Assembly (NCBI GenBank): GCA_007026445.1
Contig: VDMD01000009.1
Coordinates: forward strand, 744,001-808,000
Direction: 5' to 3'
DNA from: Schizophyllum amplum
Taxonomy: Eukaryota > Basidiomycota > Agaricomycetes > Agaricales > Schizophyllaceae
Length of the DNA stretch: 64,000 nucleotides
In this document: positions 46,489-60,464 of the stretch, in pieces
How the letters are laid out: each line of letters opens with the position of its first letter
Position numbering within the stretch: position 1 is the stretch's first letter
Notes under the pieces: model-generated
Seen by the model: the letters and a program-made list of their open reading frames with translations, nothing else
What the model was told of the DNA's origin: nothing
Databases searched by the model: none
Position numbers and translations under genes: made by a program

Positions 46489-47038
46489 ATGTCGGCCGCA
46501 AAAACTGTCATGGCCCGCTTCGTTGCCATCGCCGAGGCCCGCCTCATCGACAAAACGAAGAATCATCAGCGCTACAAGCGAGAGCAGCGCAAGTTCGTCA
46601 AGGACACCATCAACAAGGAGTTCCTGCAGAAGTTCGGCAAGGACGAAGATAGCTTGCGTGCATGGCAAGGTCTCTGTTCGGCCATCGGCATCAGTCGCGT
46701 CGACAAGCTGAAGAGCGTGAGCGAGTGCAGGAAGGTGAGTGGCATGCACTTGATACGGAAGGGTACGGATAGACTTCTCCGCCCGGATTGGATTACTTGC
46801 ATGCCGTGCGAGTGTAGGACTGACGGAGCCTCTGATTGTGTAGGCTCTGAAAGGCGTACACGTTAACATCGTCGACCTGGTGGATGCAGCGAATGCCAAG
46901 ACAACGATATGCGAGACCTTTGCGCGCAAGAAGTTATTGGCGGAGTATACGGCTGAGACGGATAAGATATATCCTCTAAAAGCTGCAAAGGAAAACCCCC
47001 TTCTGCATCAATTTCTTGTGAAGCTCGCTTGTAAGTAG
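46489..47038 (+). CDS. Small basic protein of unknown function (146 residues)
   Basis: Two exons (46489-46734 and 46844-47038), both whole codons, give 146 residues. The first part is helical and very basic (ARFVAIAEARLIDKTKNHQR, YKREQRKFVKDTINKEFLQKFG). The second contains ALKGVHVNIVDLVDAANAK, TFARKKLLAEYTAETDKIYP and LLHQFLVKLACK. I have an impression of similar uncharacterised basidiomycete proteins with a conserved K-VHVNIVDL block, but no function is known to me. No signal peptide. The strong codon-like composition and clean splice support a real gene. Confidence 0.75.
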
Positions 47039-47525
47039 ACGGGTTTGCTGAAGGATGCCAGGATCCTTGATACCCGGAGATGTATTTTGGTGTATTGACT
47101 TGGTTGTACAACGTAGGCCACGCGTTCGAGTGTGTCCTGTATTATAGATTGTTTGGGCTGAGGATGGTGACTGGGCAGAGGTCGATCACTTGAGCGGGAG
47201 ATCAAGAAAGGACATGATAGCTTGACGCACCGTGAGGCCGTCCGTCGGCACTCCGATAGTACGTGCAACAAGGATGAAGGCACCGAAGGCGACGTGGTGT
47301 CAGAAGGGATGCGATTGGCAAGATCCGAGGCGCTATTGACCGCACAAACCATGGCTGGACTTCGGCCGACACTTCTCGAGTGGTTATTGGCAAGCGACGG
47401 GCACAGATTGGAAACCTTCCTTAATTTACCACAGATAAAGACGAAGATAAGGACTAGATGGTGGGACAGACGGGAACGACACCCAGGAGGAGAATCCCTC
47501 CTCGTCAATCATGACGACTTCTCAA
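47039..47525. other. Convergent 3' region
   Basis: Between the 146-residue gene and ATX1; no additional gene supported. Confidence 0.45.
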
Positions 47526-47976
47526 CTACTCGAGCACCTGGCCCGAGCGCACCTGCGGCGATTGCCATCAGCGTCGAGTCTCGTTGGGGGTCAAGCCCAC
47601 GTACCTCCTTCCCGGTCTTCTTGATCTTCGCGAGCACATCATCGTATGGCATAGTGCCTTTGACGATGACCTCCTGCGTGTCCAGGGTGACAGTGAAGTC
47701 GTCGACACCTACAAGCCATCGCCGCTTCAGCATCGTCGTCGTGCAGCCGAGCCGAGCGCCCCTACGCACCGTTCCCCTTCGCTTTCTCCAGCACGCGAGT
47801 GATCGCGGACGAGCAGCCGCCGCAGGTCATCTGGGTTCACGCACCCCACCGTCAGCGCTTGCCCTGCACTCGAGATCGCGCTCTGCCCACCTTGACGTCG
47901 AACTTGTACGTGTGCTCGGCCTGTTGATGTCGATCAGATGACTGCCAGCGTTCGGCCTGAGAAAGCAACGTACCAT
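47526..47976 (-). CDS. ATX1: Copper chaperone ATX1 (HMA domain)
   Basis: Exons 47974-47976, 47891-47920, 47770-47830, 47605-47708 and 47526-47552 give 74 residues, the usual length of Atx1. The protein is one heavy-metal-associated domain: AEHTYKFDVK, the copper site MTCGGCSSA, a VDDFTVTLDTQEVIVKG strand region, and the conserved C-terminal KKTGKEVRSG. Atx1 passes Cu(I) in the cytosol to the Golgi P-type ATPase Ccc2, which supplies multicopper oxidases such as Fet3 and, in wood-decay fungi, laccases. The coding part of exon 1 is the ATG alone. The first donor (GTACGT) follows it directly. Without splicing neither the CxxC motif nor the C-terminus is in frame. Confidence 0.93.
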
Positions 47977-50594
<2,618 letters not shown>

Positions 50595-51224
50595 GGCTGT
50601 CGTCTACTGCTGTCGCCTGGGTCGTTCACGCTCGTTACTACCGTCCGGGGAGTCGCGGGCTGGTAGTTGTTGAAGGTGAGAGAAATTTGCAACGGGCCGA
50701 GGGGTTCTTTGGAGACCGAGGGCTTGCGCTGGATTTTCAGAGGCTCGGCCGGCGGGCAGCACTGAGGAGGGCGGCGGGAGGAGCGGGAAAGGGCGTTTGC
50801 TCGCTGTGCACGGCGGCGGGGAAGGACGGGCTGAGTATCGATGAACGAGGCGGTGAGATAACAGTCCAAGCGAACTCTGCGCGACCTTCCCAAACCGGAC
50901 TCCATCAGTCTTCCTTCCACGTGGCCTTGTGGGTCCACTCCTGTTGTGTGCTCCACGACTGCCGATACCCGCCGCACCGACAGTCATCCTGTTCACTTCA
51001 CTCTCATGACCATATTGTACAGTATATTAGAGTAGGAGGACCATATATCGACATAACTGTGGACCAATGATACAACAAGGGACTCCCCGGCGTGCACCAA
51101 CAAACGATAGCACGACGAACGTCCCGACCGAAAAGGGCCATTAGTGCACAATGAGAAAATGGGTAGTAAAGAACGAGAGCAAGTCAAAGTCAGAGATGAT
51201 GAGTGGCATCCATTCCATCCGAAT
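50595..51224. other. PP1 promoter and 3' region of the PH-domain gene
   Basis: No separate gene supported. A minus-strand frame 50604-50996 lacks a domain. Confidence 0.4.
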
Positions 51225-54200
51225 CTAAATAAGTGGCGGGCTCCGCGGCGGGTTATTCGTGTTTGTGTTCTGGTTCTCGCCACCCGCTTCCGCAGGGCGG
51301 CGTGGCCCGCGGCGTCGTCGCCGTCTGCAGCAACACATCAGCTAATTATCATCACTGAAACACCACTGCACCCACCTCGGAAACAGCGGCCCGCGCGGCA
51401 TAGGTCGCTCGTCCAAGTCGAGCGCGATATTTGCGGCCGCCTGCAGCCCCTGCACCCACTATCAGCGCCTGCTTCCCACTTCCCCATCTCGCACTCAAAG
51501 CTCACCTCAATCCACTCCACCACCTCCGAGATATCCTTCGCCTGCAGCAAAAACTGCTCGCCCTCCATCCGCACCCGGATCACGTTCTTCCGCTTGAAGT
51601 AGTCGTTCCCAAGACCGCTCTCCGCGTGCTGCAGCGTGTACATCTTGATCAGGTCGGACGGCGACGGGTCCGGCACCGCCTTCGGATTCTGACCACCCGA
51701 GCGCGACCCGGACAGAAAGCTCGAGCGCCTGGACGAGCGCGTGCTGACATTGCTCGCGCTCGACGCCGAGGACGGGACGCCACCGACCGACAAGTGCGAG
51801 GGCGAGGTGCTCGTGCGGCTCTCCGTATCCGATGGGCTGGTGGTGATCCCGTTCGCGTTGGCGACGCCCGACGCGATGGACAGCGAGGAACGTGAAGGCA
51901 CGGGCGGCGGATTCGCCATATGCGACACGTCGCTGACGGAACGGCCGTGCGACCGCGAACGCAACCTGCCCACAATATTCAATCGCGAGCGCGTCGCCGC
52001 AGGCTGTAACGGCTGTTGGAACGAGGTAGGCGGGGGCGCTACTGGTACCGTCAGACGGGCCGTCGCCGGCCCCGAGCCTCCCTCCTCTATCTTCGCCGGC
52101 GGTGGGGCCTGAGACGCCGTCGGGGCATTGGCCACAGAGACCTGCGCAGTGCCTCCATTCGCTGTCGCACCCGCCGCCGTCGCGCCCGGCTGCCCAATGG
52201 CAATGTCGCCCACGCCCACCTTCCGCTCCCACCAGTCCTCGAGCGTCCCGACGCCCGAGATCTCCTTGGGACAATCGTAGACACGGAACATCGTCCCCTC
52301 CAGCACGCACATGACGCGCCGCCATTTCCTGTCGCGCGCTTGCACCCCCGGCTTCGAGAACTCCATCTTCCGGGGCATAATTGCCTTCAGGTAGACGTCG
52401 TTCTTGTAGGCGGGCAGCGGCTCGCGGCCCTCGTCCTCATGCGGCTGAGGCCGGTGGTGCGGATGGGGGAACGGGTAAGAAGGGTACGGCGGCGGTTCCG
52501 ACCCGGCGCCGCTGAAGGTAGGCATGGACCGCCGGCGCCTGAGGCCGTTAGCCGCCTCATACGTGGGGATGGGTGGTGCCACGGGCTTCTTCTCCTGCTG
52601 TACCGCGGGCGTGGACGATGGCAAGCTAGGCGCATCCTTCCCAATGACGTTCGTCTTGGTCTGCCTCCTCCCGGGACGCGTCTTCCCAACGGCCGTCGTC
52701 GGGCGAGGGCTGACCTTTGCTTTCGGCTGTGGCACCTCTTCCGGCGTCTGCGAGCGCGGCATAATGTCAATCATGCTGCGCGACGCGTGTTTGTAGATAG
52801 TGGGGCGACCATCACCGCCGGGTGTCGGGAGGGGTGGCATGGGCTTCATGTTCGTCAACGCGAAAGGCATTTGGGTATCCCGCGGCCTCGGTGTGCGTAG
52901 CGGAGACCCAGGCGTCCTATCCGCATCGCGTGAGCTGGGGCAGTGCGCTTCGATGGAGAAGTAGTCGCCCTCCTGCGCCGTGCGCGCCCCGCGCGAAGTT
53001 GGCGTTTTCATAGGCTCGACACGTGCCACCTTGACATTTGGCGCGTCGTCAAAGGACACGTCCAAGGCCGATGAATCAATCTCCGGCAGGGCTGGTGGAT
53101 GCGTGGAGAACCGTGAGGTGCGCGCAGATTGCAAAGCGGAATGAAAGGACTCCGTGGAGCTGCTTGCACTCCGCCTCGAGGGCTCCCTTTCTGTCTCGTC
53201 ATCATCTTCTCCTTCGTCACTGTCGCTAGAGCTGTCGTCGCCGTCGTTATCGTTTTCGTGACTACCTCCCTGTAAGGAAAGTTGCGGCATTACGCCTCGA
53301 AGTGCTTCGCTGCGAGCGCGTCGCCCAACTGCATCATCGGGGGGAGAAGGCGTCGGTGGTGGAAGTACGGGCAGCCTGAGAACCGGTGGCGAGCGATATG
53401 AAGTGAGCACAGAGGGGGATAGGCGCGCAGCTCCTGATGGCATACGAGCGAACGAGGACGGGATATTCGCGGCTCGTGTGCTTCTTGCAGGCACAGAAGT
53501 CGCCTGCGCATCAGACTGTCGCATGTCGGGCTGCAGCGCTTGCGATGGCTGCTGCAGTGCTTGCGATGGAAGCGGGTCTAATCTAGGTGGCGTAGCTCGC
53601 CTCGATATTGAAGGGGGCAACTGTGCAGGATTTGGCGGCAGTCGCGCAGGATTCGGCCTGCTCGTCGACGGTTGGGACACCTGGTCTAAAGAAGAGGAGG
53701 TGGCAGGCAGTCCAGATATTTCTGTCGACTTCCGCGTGGGTAGTCTAATCTGAGCGTTACCATCCTGAGATTGTCGTGGGGGTCCTGATGGCGAGTCGAG
53801 GCTGATGCGCTCTGTGATTGTATCTTTCATGTGTTTTAGTCTCGGCGGGGGAGTCGCTTGCGAGACCAGTATCCGCGGCGCGCTATTCGATAGCGGGGTG
53901 GCGTCAGGACTAGCCTGCGGTTCCGTATCTCGGAACCGTCTGTGCTGATCTTCGCCGAGGTCAATGCTCACACCACGCCCGCCCACGACGACGCCGGCTT
54001 GGATTCCGGGCACAAGTCCAGACGATATGGCATGGCGAGCGAGGAGTGGCTCTGGGGCAACTGTGCACGGGGATCCCGATCTTGACGAGTCGTTGCCGTC
54101 GGTGCTGGGTCCACCGGCGTGCAGATTGATCATCGGCTGGGACATGTATGGTTTCGTGACGTCCATGGACTGCCTGGACATGTAGGGTAAAGAGTCGTGA

Positions 54201-54381
54201 GAGTCTCGTTTTTTGAACGTCAGCACCCGCGTCGCGATCTTGTGCACAAACTTGCTGGCGCGGAACTGACGCAGAGGGGGCGTGAGTCGGACGCGATGAC
54301 AAGCGGATGATGACAACGCACTTGGATTTGCGACGAGCGCTGGTATGTGAGGACAGACTGCGCGCGCTGCGGGTGCTCCAT
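51225..54381 (-). CDS. Large PH-domain protein, mostly disordered
   Basis: Three introns; about 1,000 residues. Start [20 protein letters not shown], then a 56-nt intron (54266-54321), then [22 protein letters not shown] very long Ser/Pro/Arg-rich disordered part follows, with an acidic island ([17 protein letters not shown]). A PH domain begins near residue 650: [40 protein letters not shown], and after a long insert [53 protein letters not shown]. The PH fold split by a long insert recalls fungal Skg3/Caf120-type proteins, though that link is tentative. PH domains bind phosphoinositides or proteins. The frame is also open upstream of 54381, but that start lacks a coherent N-terminus. Confidence 0.85.
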
Positions 54382-56166
54382 GGCGTGCTGGGGAGACCGT
54401 GTGCGTCGCGGTCGCCGACTGCGATGAGCGCAGAAGACTTCGAGGGCAACAGAGAGCGCGTTTATGGCAACCAGTGGCCACCAATAGTCTCAGAAGGATA
54501 TAGGACCTGGCTCGTCCTTTTGGGACTTGCTCGCGGCGTTTCTGGAGACGGGAACAGCGAGAGGGGCGAGGGCGATGAGCGCAAAAGACAAGAAAGGTGG
54601 CCGGCGCGGGGAGAGCCATCAGCCCCGCATTCGAGCCCGGCGCGTCTCGGCACCACAAATAGATCAATCTGCTCTATCGACATCTCATTCAGTGACCTGA
54701 ACTTCCCCTCCGAGTCCTCCGCCTCTTCCCGGAAACATTGCAGCAGCTCTCCGGACGGCGCTGACTCGCGTCTGGGTTGCTCCGTCTCGCTTTGCAACCT
54801 CCAGAAGGAGGACCACGGCGGACGCAAAACCAACCCCGAAATGGACCGAAAGACCTTCTTTTCTGTCACCAATGACGTTGATGCAGAGACTGAATAGACG
54901 CATCGACGGCGAGTAGTACATCGCACCACTCGATTACCTGCATCTTAGAAAACGAGACCCACGGCCATTCAGGTGAAGGTATCAGGCGACCAGCGCACGA
55001 AGTCTCGGGGTGCATACAAGCTCTACGACAAAGGACCGCAACATACGGTATCCGTCAGCCAGTAAACGCCCGATACGCAGCAAAAACTTAGAGGCTGTGT
55101 CTGAAGCGGGATTTCCAGCGTGTCGGCGCTGAGAAGGAAGACTCAGACTCCACGCCAAGGTCATCCTTTGCTCATCTTTCCAAAACTGCGGACCAACTCC
55201 GATTCCTGACAGCAGCAGAGAAAAAAAGACGATCAGGTTCACTGAAAAATTCAGAGCAGTGGCACACACCGGTCATGTTGAGCTCATGGAGGCATTTTTG
55301 GACCACGACGTACCTGATGAGGTGAGCTGAGGACGGACGGCCCGTGAGGTGAGAATGGACAGCCCCGACAGTCTCCATGGCTGAAATTTGAGAACCGATA
55401 GAGGACAATGAGGCGAGCCGCGAGTCGGTGTCCGTCGCTGAAGTCACAAAGTTCAACACCGTCACGTTCACATGCGAACTTCGGCGCGCCACCCGGGCCC
55501 GTCGCCTATCCATCGAATCGGCGATTAGCGTACCGCGCTGGCAGGACGGGGCTTAAGGCCGGACAGGCGGAAGCTGACTCGAGGTCGCGTGCGCCATGCG
55601 CGTGAGTGGTGATGCATGATGAACAGTGATGAGGGCGCCCAAGGTGAGAACGTCTGAAGTTGCCGAGAGGGATTGGAGAGAGACAACGGCGTGTCGAGCT
55701 GGCAGCTGGGAAACAGTCGGATCGAGCAATAGATGAAGGGAGGATGAAGACGAGACTTACCGTAACAGAGACCGCGAAGGATAGCAGCCCGCTCGGCGCC
55801 ACCGAAATTGTACGGCCATCATGCGCAGGATGATAGTCACCCGACCCGCTTGCGACCGGCGCTGTGGGCGCCTTGCAAAACGGAGCGCCTCGACAACGGA
55901 TCCAGCGCCTCGCTTCATTAGACCGACGCTGATAATCACAGAAATCCGGCTAGAAGTCAAGAATGCGATCCGTATCGTGTCTGGGCTTCGGACATCCTTC
56001 GGCGGGCGTAGGACTTCGGGAGCGCCTTCGGCGAGTTAGACTCGCGTGGCCAGTTCGTTCTCGCAGCTCACGAACCATTTGTCTTTTCCCGGCGAGCACA
56101 TGGGACATGTGGGGAAAAGACAAATTGGAACGCGAGCTTGCGAGCGACTGGGCTAATTGGAGCCCG
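54382..56166. other. Intergenic, no confident gene
   Basis: PH-gene promoter on the left. A minus-strand set of short frames with possible splice sites (about 55500-55960, ISVAPSGLLSFAVSVT joined to DVLTLGALITVHH) could be a small membrane protein, but evidence is too weak to call. The right edge meets the inverted repeat at 56167. Confidence 0.35.
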
Positions 56167-56202
56167 AATCAAGGGGGGCCACGGGACCCCCGTCTGACTT
56201 AG
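56167..56202 (+). repeat. Left terminal inverted repeat (36 bp)
   Basis: Reads AATCAAGGGGGGCCACGGG then ACCCCCGTCTGACTTAG. It matches the reverse complement of 63961-63996 at 35 of 36 positions (C versus T at one site). It contains a partial palindrome (GGGGGCCACGGGACCCCC). The DUF6589 stop codon is about 125 bp inside. Confidence 0.85.
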
Positions 56203-56326
56203 AGAAATCAAGCACTGTGTCCGCGTAGTCCGCGACGAATCTTCACATAGTGCTGCCCAGGACGCTCGAGTCCGGTAGAGACCAAGTAATAAGACACGGG
56301 GTACCACATCAGATATATGAAAGGTG

Positions 56327-59300
56327 CTATACATCGCGAGCGGTGTCCGAATCGAAGCCAGATACGTCGTCTTCGTCCGCGTCGCCCCCGGGCGCATCGT
56401 CTTTGTCCGAATCGAAGCCTTCAGCGTCTTCCTCCTCCTCGAAAAGCTCGATGTCGCTGTCGGCATTACTGTCGAGGTCCGACTCGCCTTCGGCATCTTG
56501 GTCAGAGAGCCCATCATCATCCAAAGCGACGTCCTCCGCGTCGTCGAAGGTGACCTCTGGTGGTTCGTTCGGTTCATCGTCCGACTGCACACCCTCAGAG
56601 TCCTCGCCCTCTGCAGGCGCAAAATCGTCGTCTTCGGCGGTCGCCGCATCTTCTGGTGCCGCGTCAGTGCCGTCAGCCGCGCTATTGGCACCAGCAGAAG
56701 CTGTCAAAGAACATCAATCTTAACTCCACTACAAAGCGCGTTGCTCACCGGTATTACTGTCAATTTCCTTCTGCTTACCGCCCACAAGAGGCTCGATGCG
56801 GTAGCTTCTCTGTGCGGTACGGAAGGCGGTGTTGTAGTTTGCCAACGGCGACGAAGTCTTGCCGCCACCGATAAGCTTGTTCATTCCGGCGGAGACCGCG
56901 TCGAGAACAAGGCTGGCGTCGTCGTCGGCGTCGAATTCGCGGCCCCTCTGTGGTATGTAGACGTTATGCTGGGAAAGGCTATTCATGAGCTCTGCGATGT
57001 CATTAGTGAGATCAGGCTCAGCATGGCGTCCGCCTTGCTTTCCACCAAGGGCTTTGTGGACTTGTTTGGCTAGCGTGCGCAGAATGCCAACACAGGGGGA
57101 TATGGTGAAAAGCCACGGCCACGACGCATTGCTACCGTGCGCTTGGAAGTAGTTCTAGTCGCGAGGTATGAGTCAATGACGTTACTAGAGGCGCCGCGAT
57201 TCATTCACCTTGATCCAGTAATTCAGATGTTCTTGCAACAGATCGACCTCGAGGAACGCGTACGGTCTATTCGTCGTATTGACGAGCCAGTTGCGCAGGA
57301 CAGTATCTCTGAGTACCGTACATCAGTCCAACGTACGATGTCTGAAGATATACAGGACTCACCGAACTTCCTTGGGCCATACATGCTTGAGATTGTGCAG
57401 CAAGTGCAGAGTCTCGTGCGCGTACTTCGTTCGACCCTGCGCGCGATATGCATGGACCCAGCTTTCGAGGACATGTAGAATACGTCCTGAGTCGCCGGCC
57501 TTGATCGCGTCCGTGAACTCGCGAAGGAGCAGCGCGTCGCGCATGAATAATATCGCATTCTCGAACACCATGTCGCCTTGGCTTGCGCCGTAGCGGTCAC
57601 GCGCTCTGCGATACTCTCTCGCGACTTCCGGGTCCGCGAAGCGACGTACGATCTCCTCCGCGTGGGCTTTCAGAGAGTCCCAGGTGGTTGCCGGGTCGTT
57701 GCCATACTCCTCCAGCGATTTCTTGCCCGAGACGAGCAGAAGACAGTGGAAGATGCGCGCGTACAGCGACACGAAGATTAGGTCACGGCCGGTACGGAAA
57801 GGAGGAAGCGACGTGGCGACGATCGGCTTGCGACCCAGGATGGTATTGTGGGCATGCAGAGACGCGGGGTTCGTGGTGTCACGATTCTTCTTGCCAAGAT
57901 GTGCCAACAGAAGCCCACTCGTGGCCGCCATCTTGTAGTGGAAGAGTCCCGGGACAAACAACGCCCAGCGAAGCGACGCTGCACCTCCTTCATTCCCTGC
58001 ACGCGTTGCGGCGACTTCCCTCAGTCTCGCGACTGAAAGCTGATCGCCTGCTACAAGTCGGACCTTCTCGGCGAAGTCGGTGGCCAACGTCGGCTCTCCC
58101 AGCTCCTCCATGATGGCCTTGATCACCTCCGCATTTCCCACCTTCGAGCTCTCGTCGATGTGAAAAGCTGGGAGAGGGTGAACGTCGGACTGGTGCGTCG
58201 TGATCTTGTCATCCGTAGACGGTTCGTTCTCATACACCTCGTTCCGGAAGGACTGCAGCTTCTCGCCTCCGTAACGAACGATGATGCGCAGGACCGCGAA
58301 GACGAGGTATTCGTTGAGCTTCGTCTTGTAAGCTGGTGAGAGTCTGACATCGTTGATATCCAGCTCCGGCGCCTCGTCCGCGCGCTTGGCGAGGACTGCT
58401 GTCTGGAGATGGGAAGGGTCTGCCGCGTGAAGCGGGATCATTGTGGCGCATGTCCCGCTCTGCAGAGAATCTGGGCGTGGGTTGATTCAGTGTCGGTACG
58501 ACCCGTGAGAGCGATGCGTTACCCACCGGTGCGTCCCATGACCTGCTCCGCTATTCGCCACATCATGTTGATGTTATCGTAGACCACCATGAACGGGCGA
58601 GATGCTGCGACCTGACGGGAGAGTCTACGCATGGCCCAAGAGAGGCGCTCGAGCGTTCCCGGGGCGGCACGTTGCTGCTTAGGCGTCGTGTTCGTGTTTG
58701 GAGGCACGTCGCCGTTCTCCGGGAGGACAGTCGGCGGATGTATCGCGGAGCCTGATGTCGCTTCAGCGCCGTTCGCCTCTTGCTGGCTTGCAACACGGTT
58801 AGGTGCCGGTGCCGACACTTCTGAAAATGCCATGCGGCCCGGGATCGTGGCAGTAGTATCCGGCTCCTGGGTCGTATCCTCAGTCGGCAGAGACACAGGT
58901 TCGTCTTCTGTCCATATCGATCCATCGCTCTTGCCCCCACGTCCAGCTAGGGACGCATAGCTCACACTGACGCTCATATGGTTCAGGACCGTGATGAGCT
59001 GGCGGGTCGCTCCTTGAGTATACAGATACAATCCGAAGATGTGCTGGAACCACGAGTTGTGCTGGCTGCGCTCTCCGAGTAGCATAGTGGTACACATGGC
59101 CGTGATCTAAGCGGCGAGGTGAGTTGGCGGCTAGTGGGGGAAGATAATGCTTACAAATTTCTTATGGTCAAGCCGGCGTACCGTGCAGTGATCCAGCTGT
59201 CTCTTCGTCTGTGCAATGCTATGCAGGAGCTTGGTGATGGCAGGGCACAGTGGGCTGAGCAGGATGGGGAGCTTGTCGAGCTCGAGGCCGGACACGAAGC

Positions 59301-60234
59301 CTTCATCGACTTCGGCGGGCGGGCGGAGAATGCCCTGCTTCGTGACGGCGGCGGCCTCGTGTTCCAGAACGTGGGACACAACCTCAACCATGGCCGTCTC
59401 AGCTTTCCTGCGCGCTTGCGGAGGATTTCTTCTTGACGCCATAGCGCTGATGACCGTACTGACGTTCTTCGAGTCTTTATAGAAGTGCTTCCAGCGCCAG
59501 CGCGAATCGCACCCGTCGCCAAATGTGTGCGCCAGGAGATCGCCCAGAGTGACATCGAACTCGTCGAGCTGCTCGACGATGAAGTTGATGGCCTCCTCCT
59601 TTTCTCTTGCAACTTTGGCAGCCTCTAAAGCGGTGGCGTCTTGCTTTGCGCGAGCTTTGAGCTCTCTCTTCTCCTCGTTCAGGTCGCGGTTCCTCTGCTG
59701 GCCTTTGAGCTGACGATCGACGGTGCCCGGGCCCCGGTCTGGAGAGGTTGCATAGACGCCGGAATCCTGGCTGTCGACACCGATGAGGGGGCGATTGGCA
59801 TATCGGCGAGGGAGGTATTTGGTTTTACGTGGGTTGGCGCTTGCCGCAGCGTGGGAAGGAGGTTGTGGGTGGCTACTGGCTTTCAACGCAGTCGGAGCGG
59901 ACAGCGGCGGCAGCTCCCGTGGGTCTGCTGGACTCGCTGCCAGAACGAAATACCGGGTGAGCTCGCGAAGTGCATTTTGTTCTAGCTACTCACGCGAGGC
60001 CTGTGATCCTTCACTTTCATTCCCGAAAGAATAGACTGCATCCTCCATCAGGATGTCGAAAGGATGGGACGCCGATGTGGACGCTTGAGGCAGAGGTGCT
60101 TCTCCTGGAGTGGGGGAAGTTCGTGGAGGTGAGGTATTGGGCAGCGATGACAACGGGCTCGAAGGACGTGGTCGATCCGATCCGTCGAGCGGCCATGAGA
60201 CGGGCGTTACGGGGCGCTTGCCGCCTCCAGACAT
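56327..60234 (-). CDS. DUF6589 protein, candidate transposase-like partner
   Basis: About seven exons, around 1,180 residues, no broken frame. N-terminus: disordered, then a basic coiled-coil region (RNRDLNEEKRELKARAKQDA) and a TLGDLLAHTFGDG segment. The DUF6589 core follows, with PFMVVYDNINMMWRIAEQVMGR, VRLVAGDQLSVARLREVAAT, VPGLFHYKMAATSGLLLAHLG, GDMVFENAILFMRDALLLREF, GRTKYAHETLHLLHNLKHVWP and NYFQAHGSNASWPWL. The tail is long and very acidic (DDDGLSDQDAEGESDLD). Conserved Asp and Glu in YDNIN, GDQLS and FENA could form an RNase-H-like catalytic triad; this is my inference. Divergent from the RecQ-like gene with only 230 bp between starts, so the promoter is shared. Alternative ATG at 60360. 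Domain function is unknown to me. Confidence 0.85.
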
Positions 60235-60464
60235 CCCGCCGACTTGCAGCAAAGTGAGCAGTTTTTCTCCATGCTGGCCTTTGGACTCACAAGTATCCCA
60301 GGCCGTGGCTTGTACCTGCACTTCTATATGTCTCGCCTGAATAGAAAGCGTTGAAGACAAGCCGTCTATTTGTCTATCGAGCCGCGACGGCTTGCAACCG
60401 ATCTCGCGGAAGCAAACTATCGGCCTCTGCCTTTTCTCCCTCTCCCCCTCGTCCTCTCCTCACT
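60235..60464. promoter_or_regulatory. Shared bidirectional promoter of DUF6589 and RecQ-like genes
   Basis: 230 bp between the two ATGs. No clear TATA box on either strand. The compact layout suggests joint expression. Confidence 0.5.

Noticed and set aside
54382..54667. N-terminal extension of the PH-domain protein to an ATG at 54667
   Set aside because: The open frame there has no coherent protein character. The ATG at 54381 followed by a clean 56-nt intron gives a sensible start.
56324..57073. 249-codon plus-strand frame opposite DUF6589
   Set aside because: It is antisense to the acidic tail and C-terminal domain of DUF6589 and has no independent signals.
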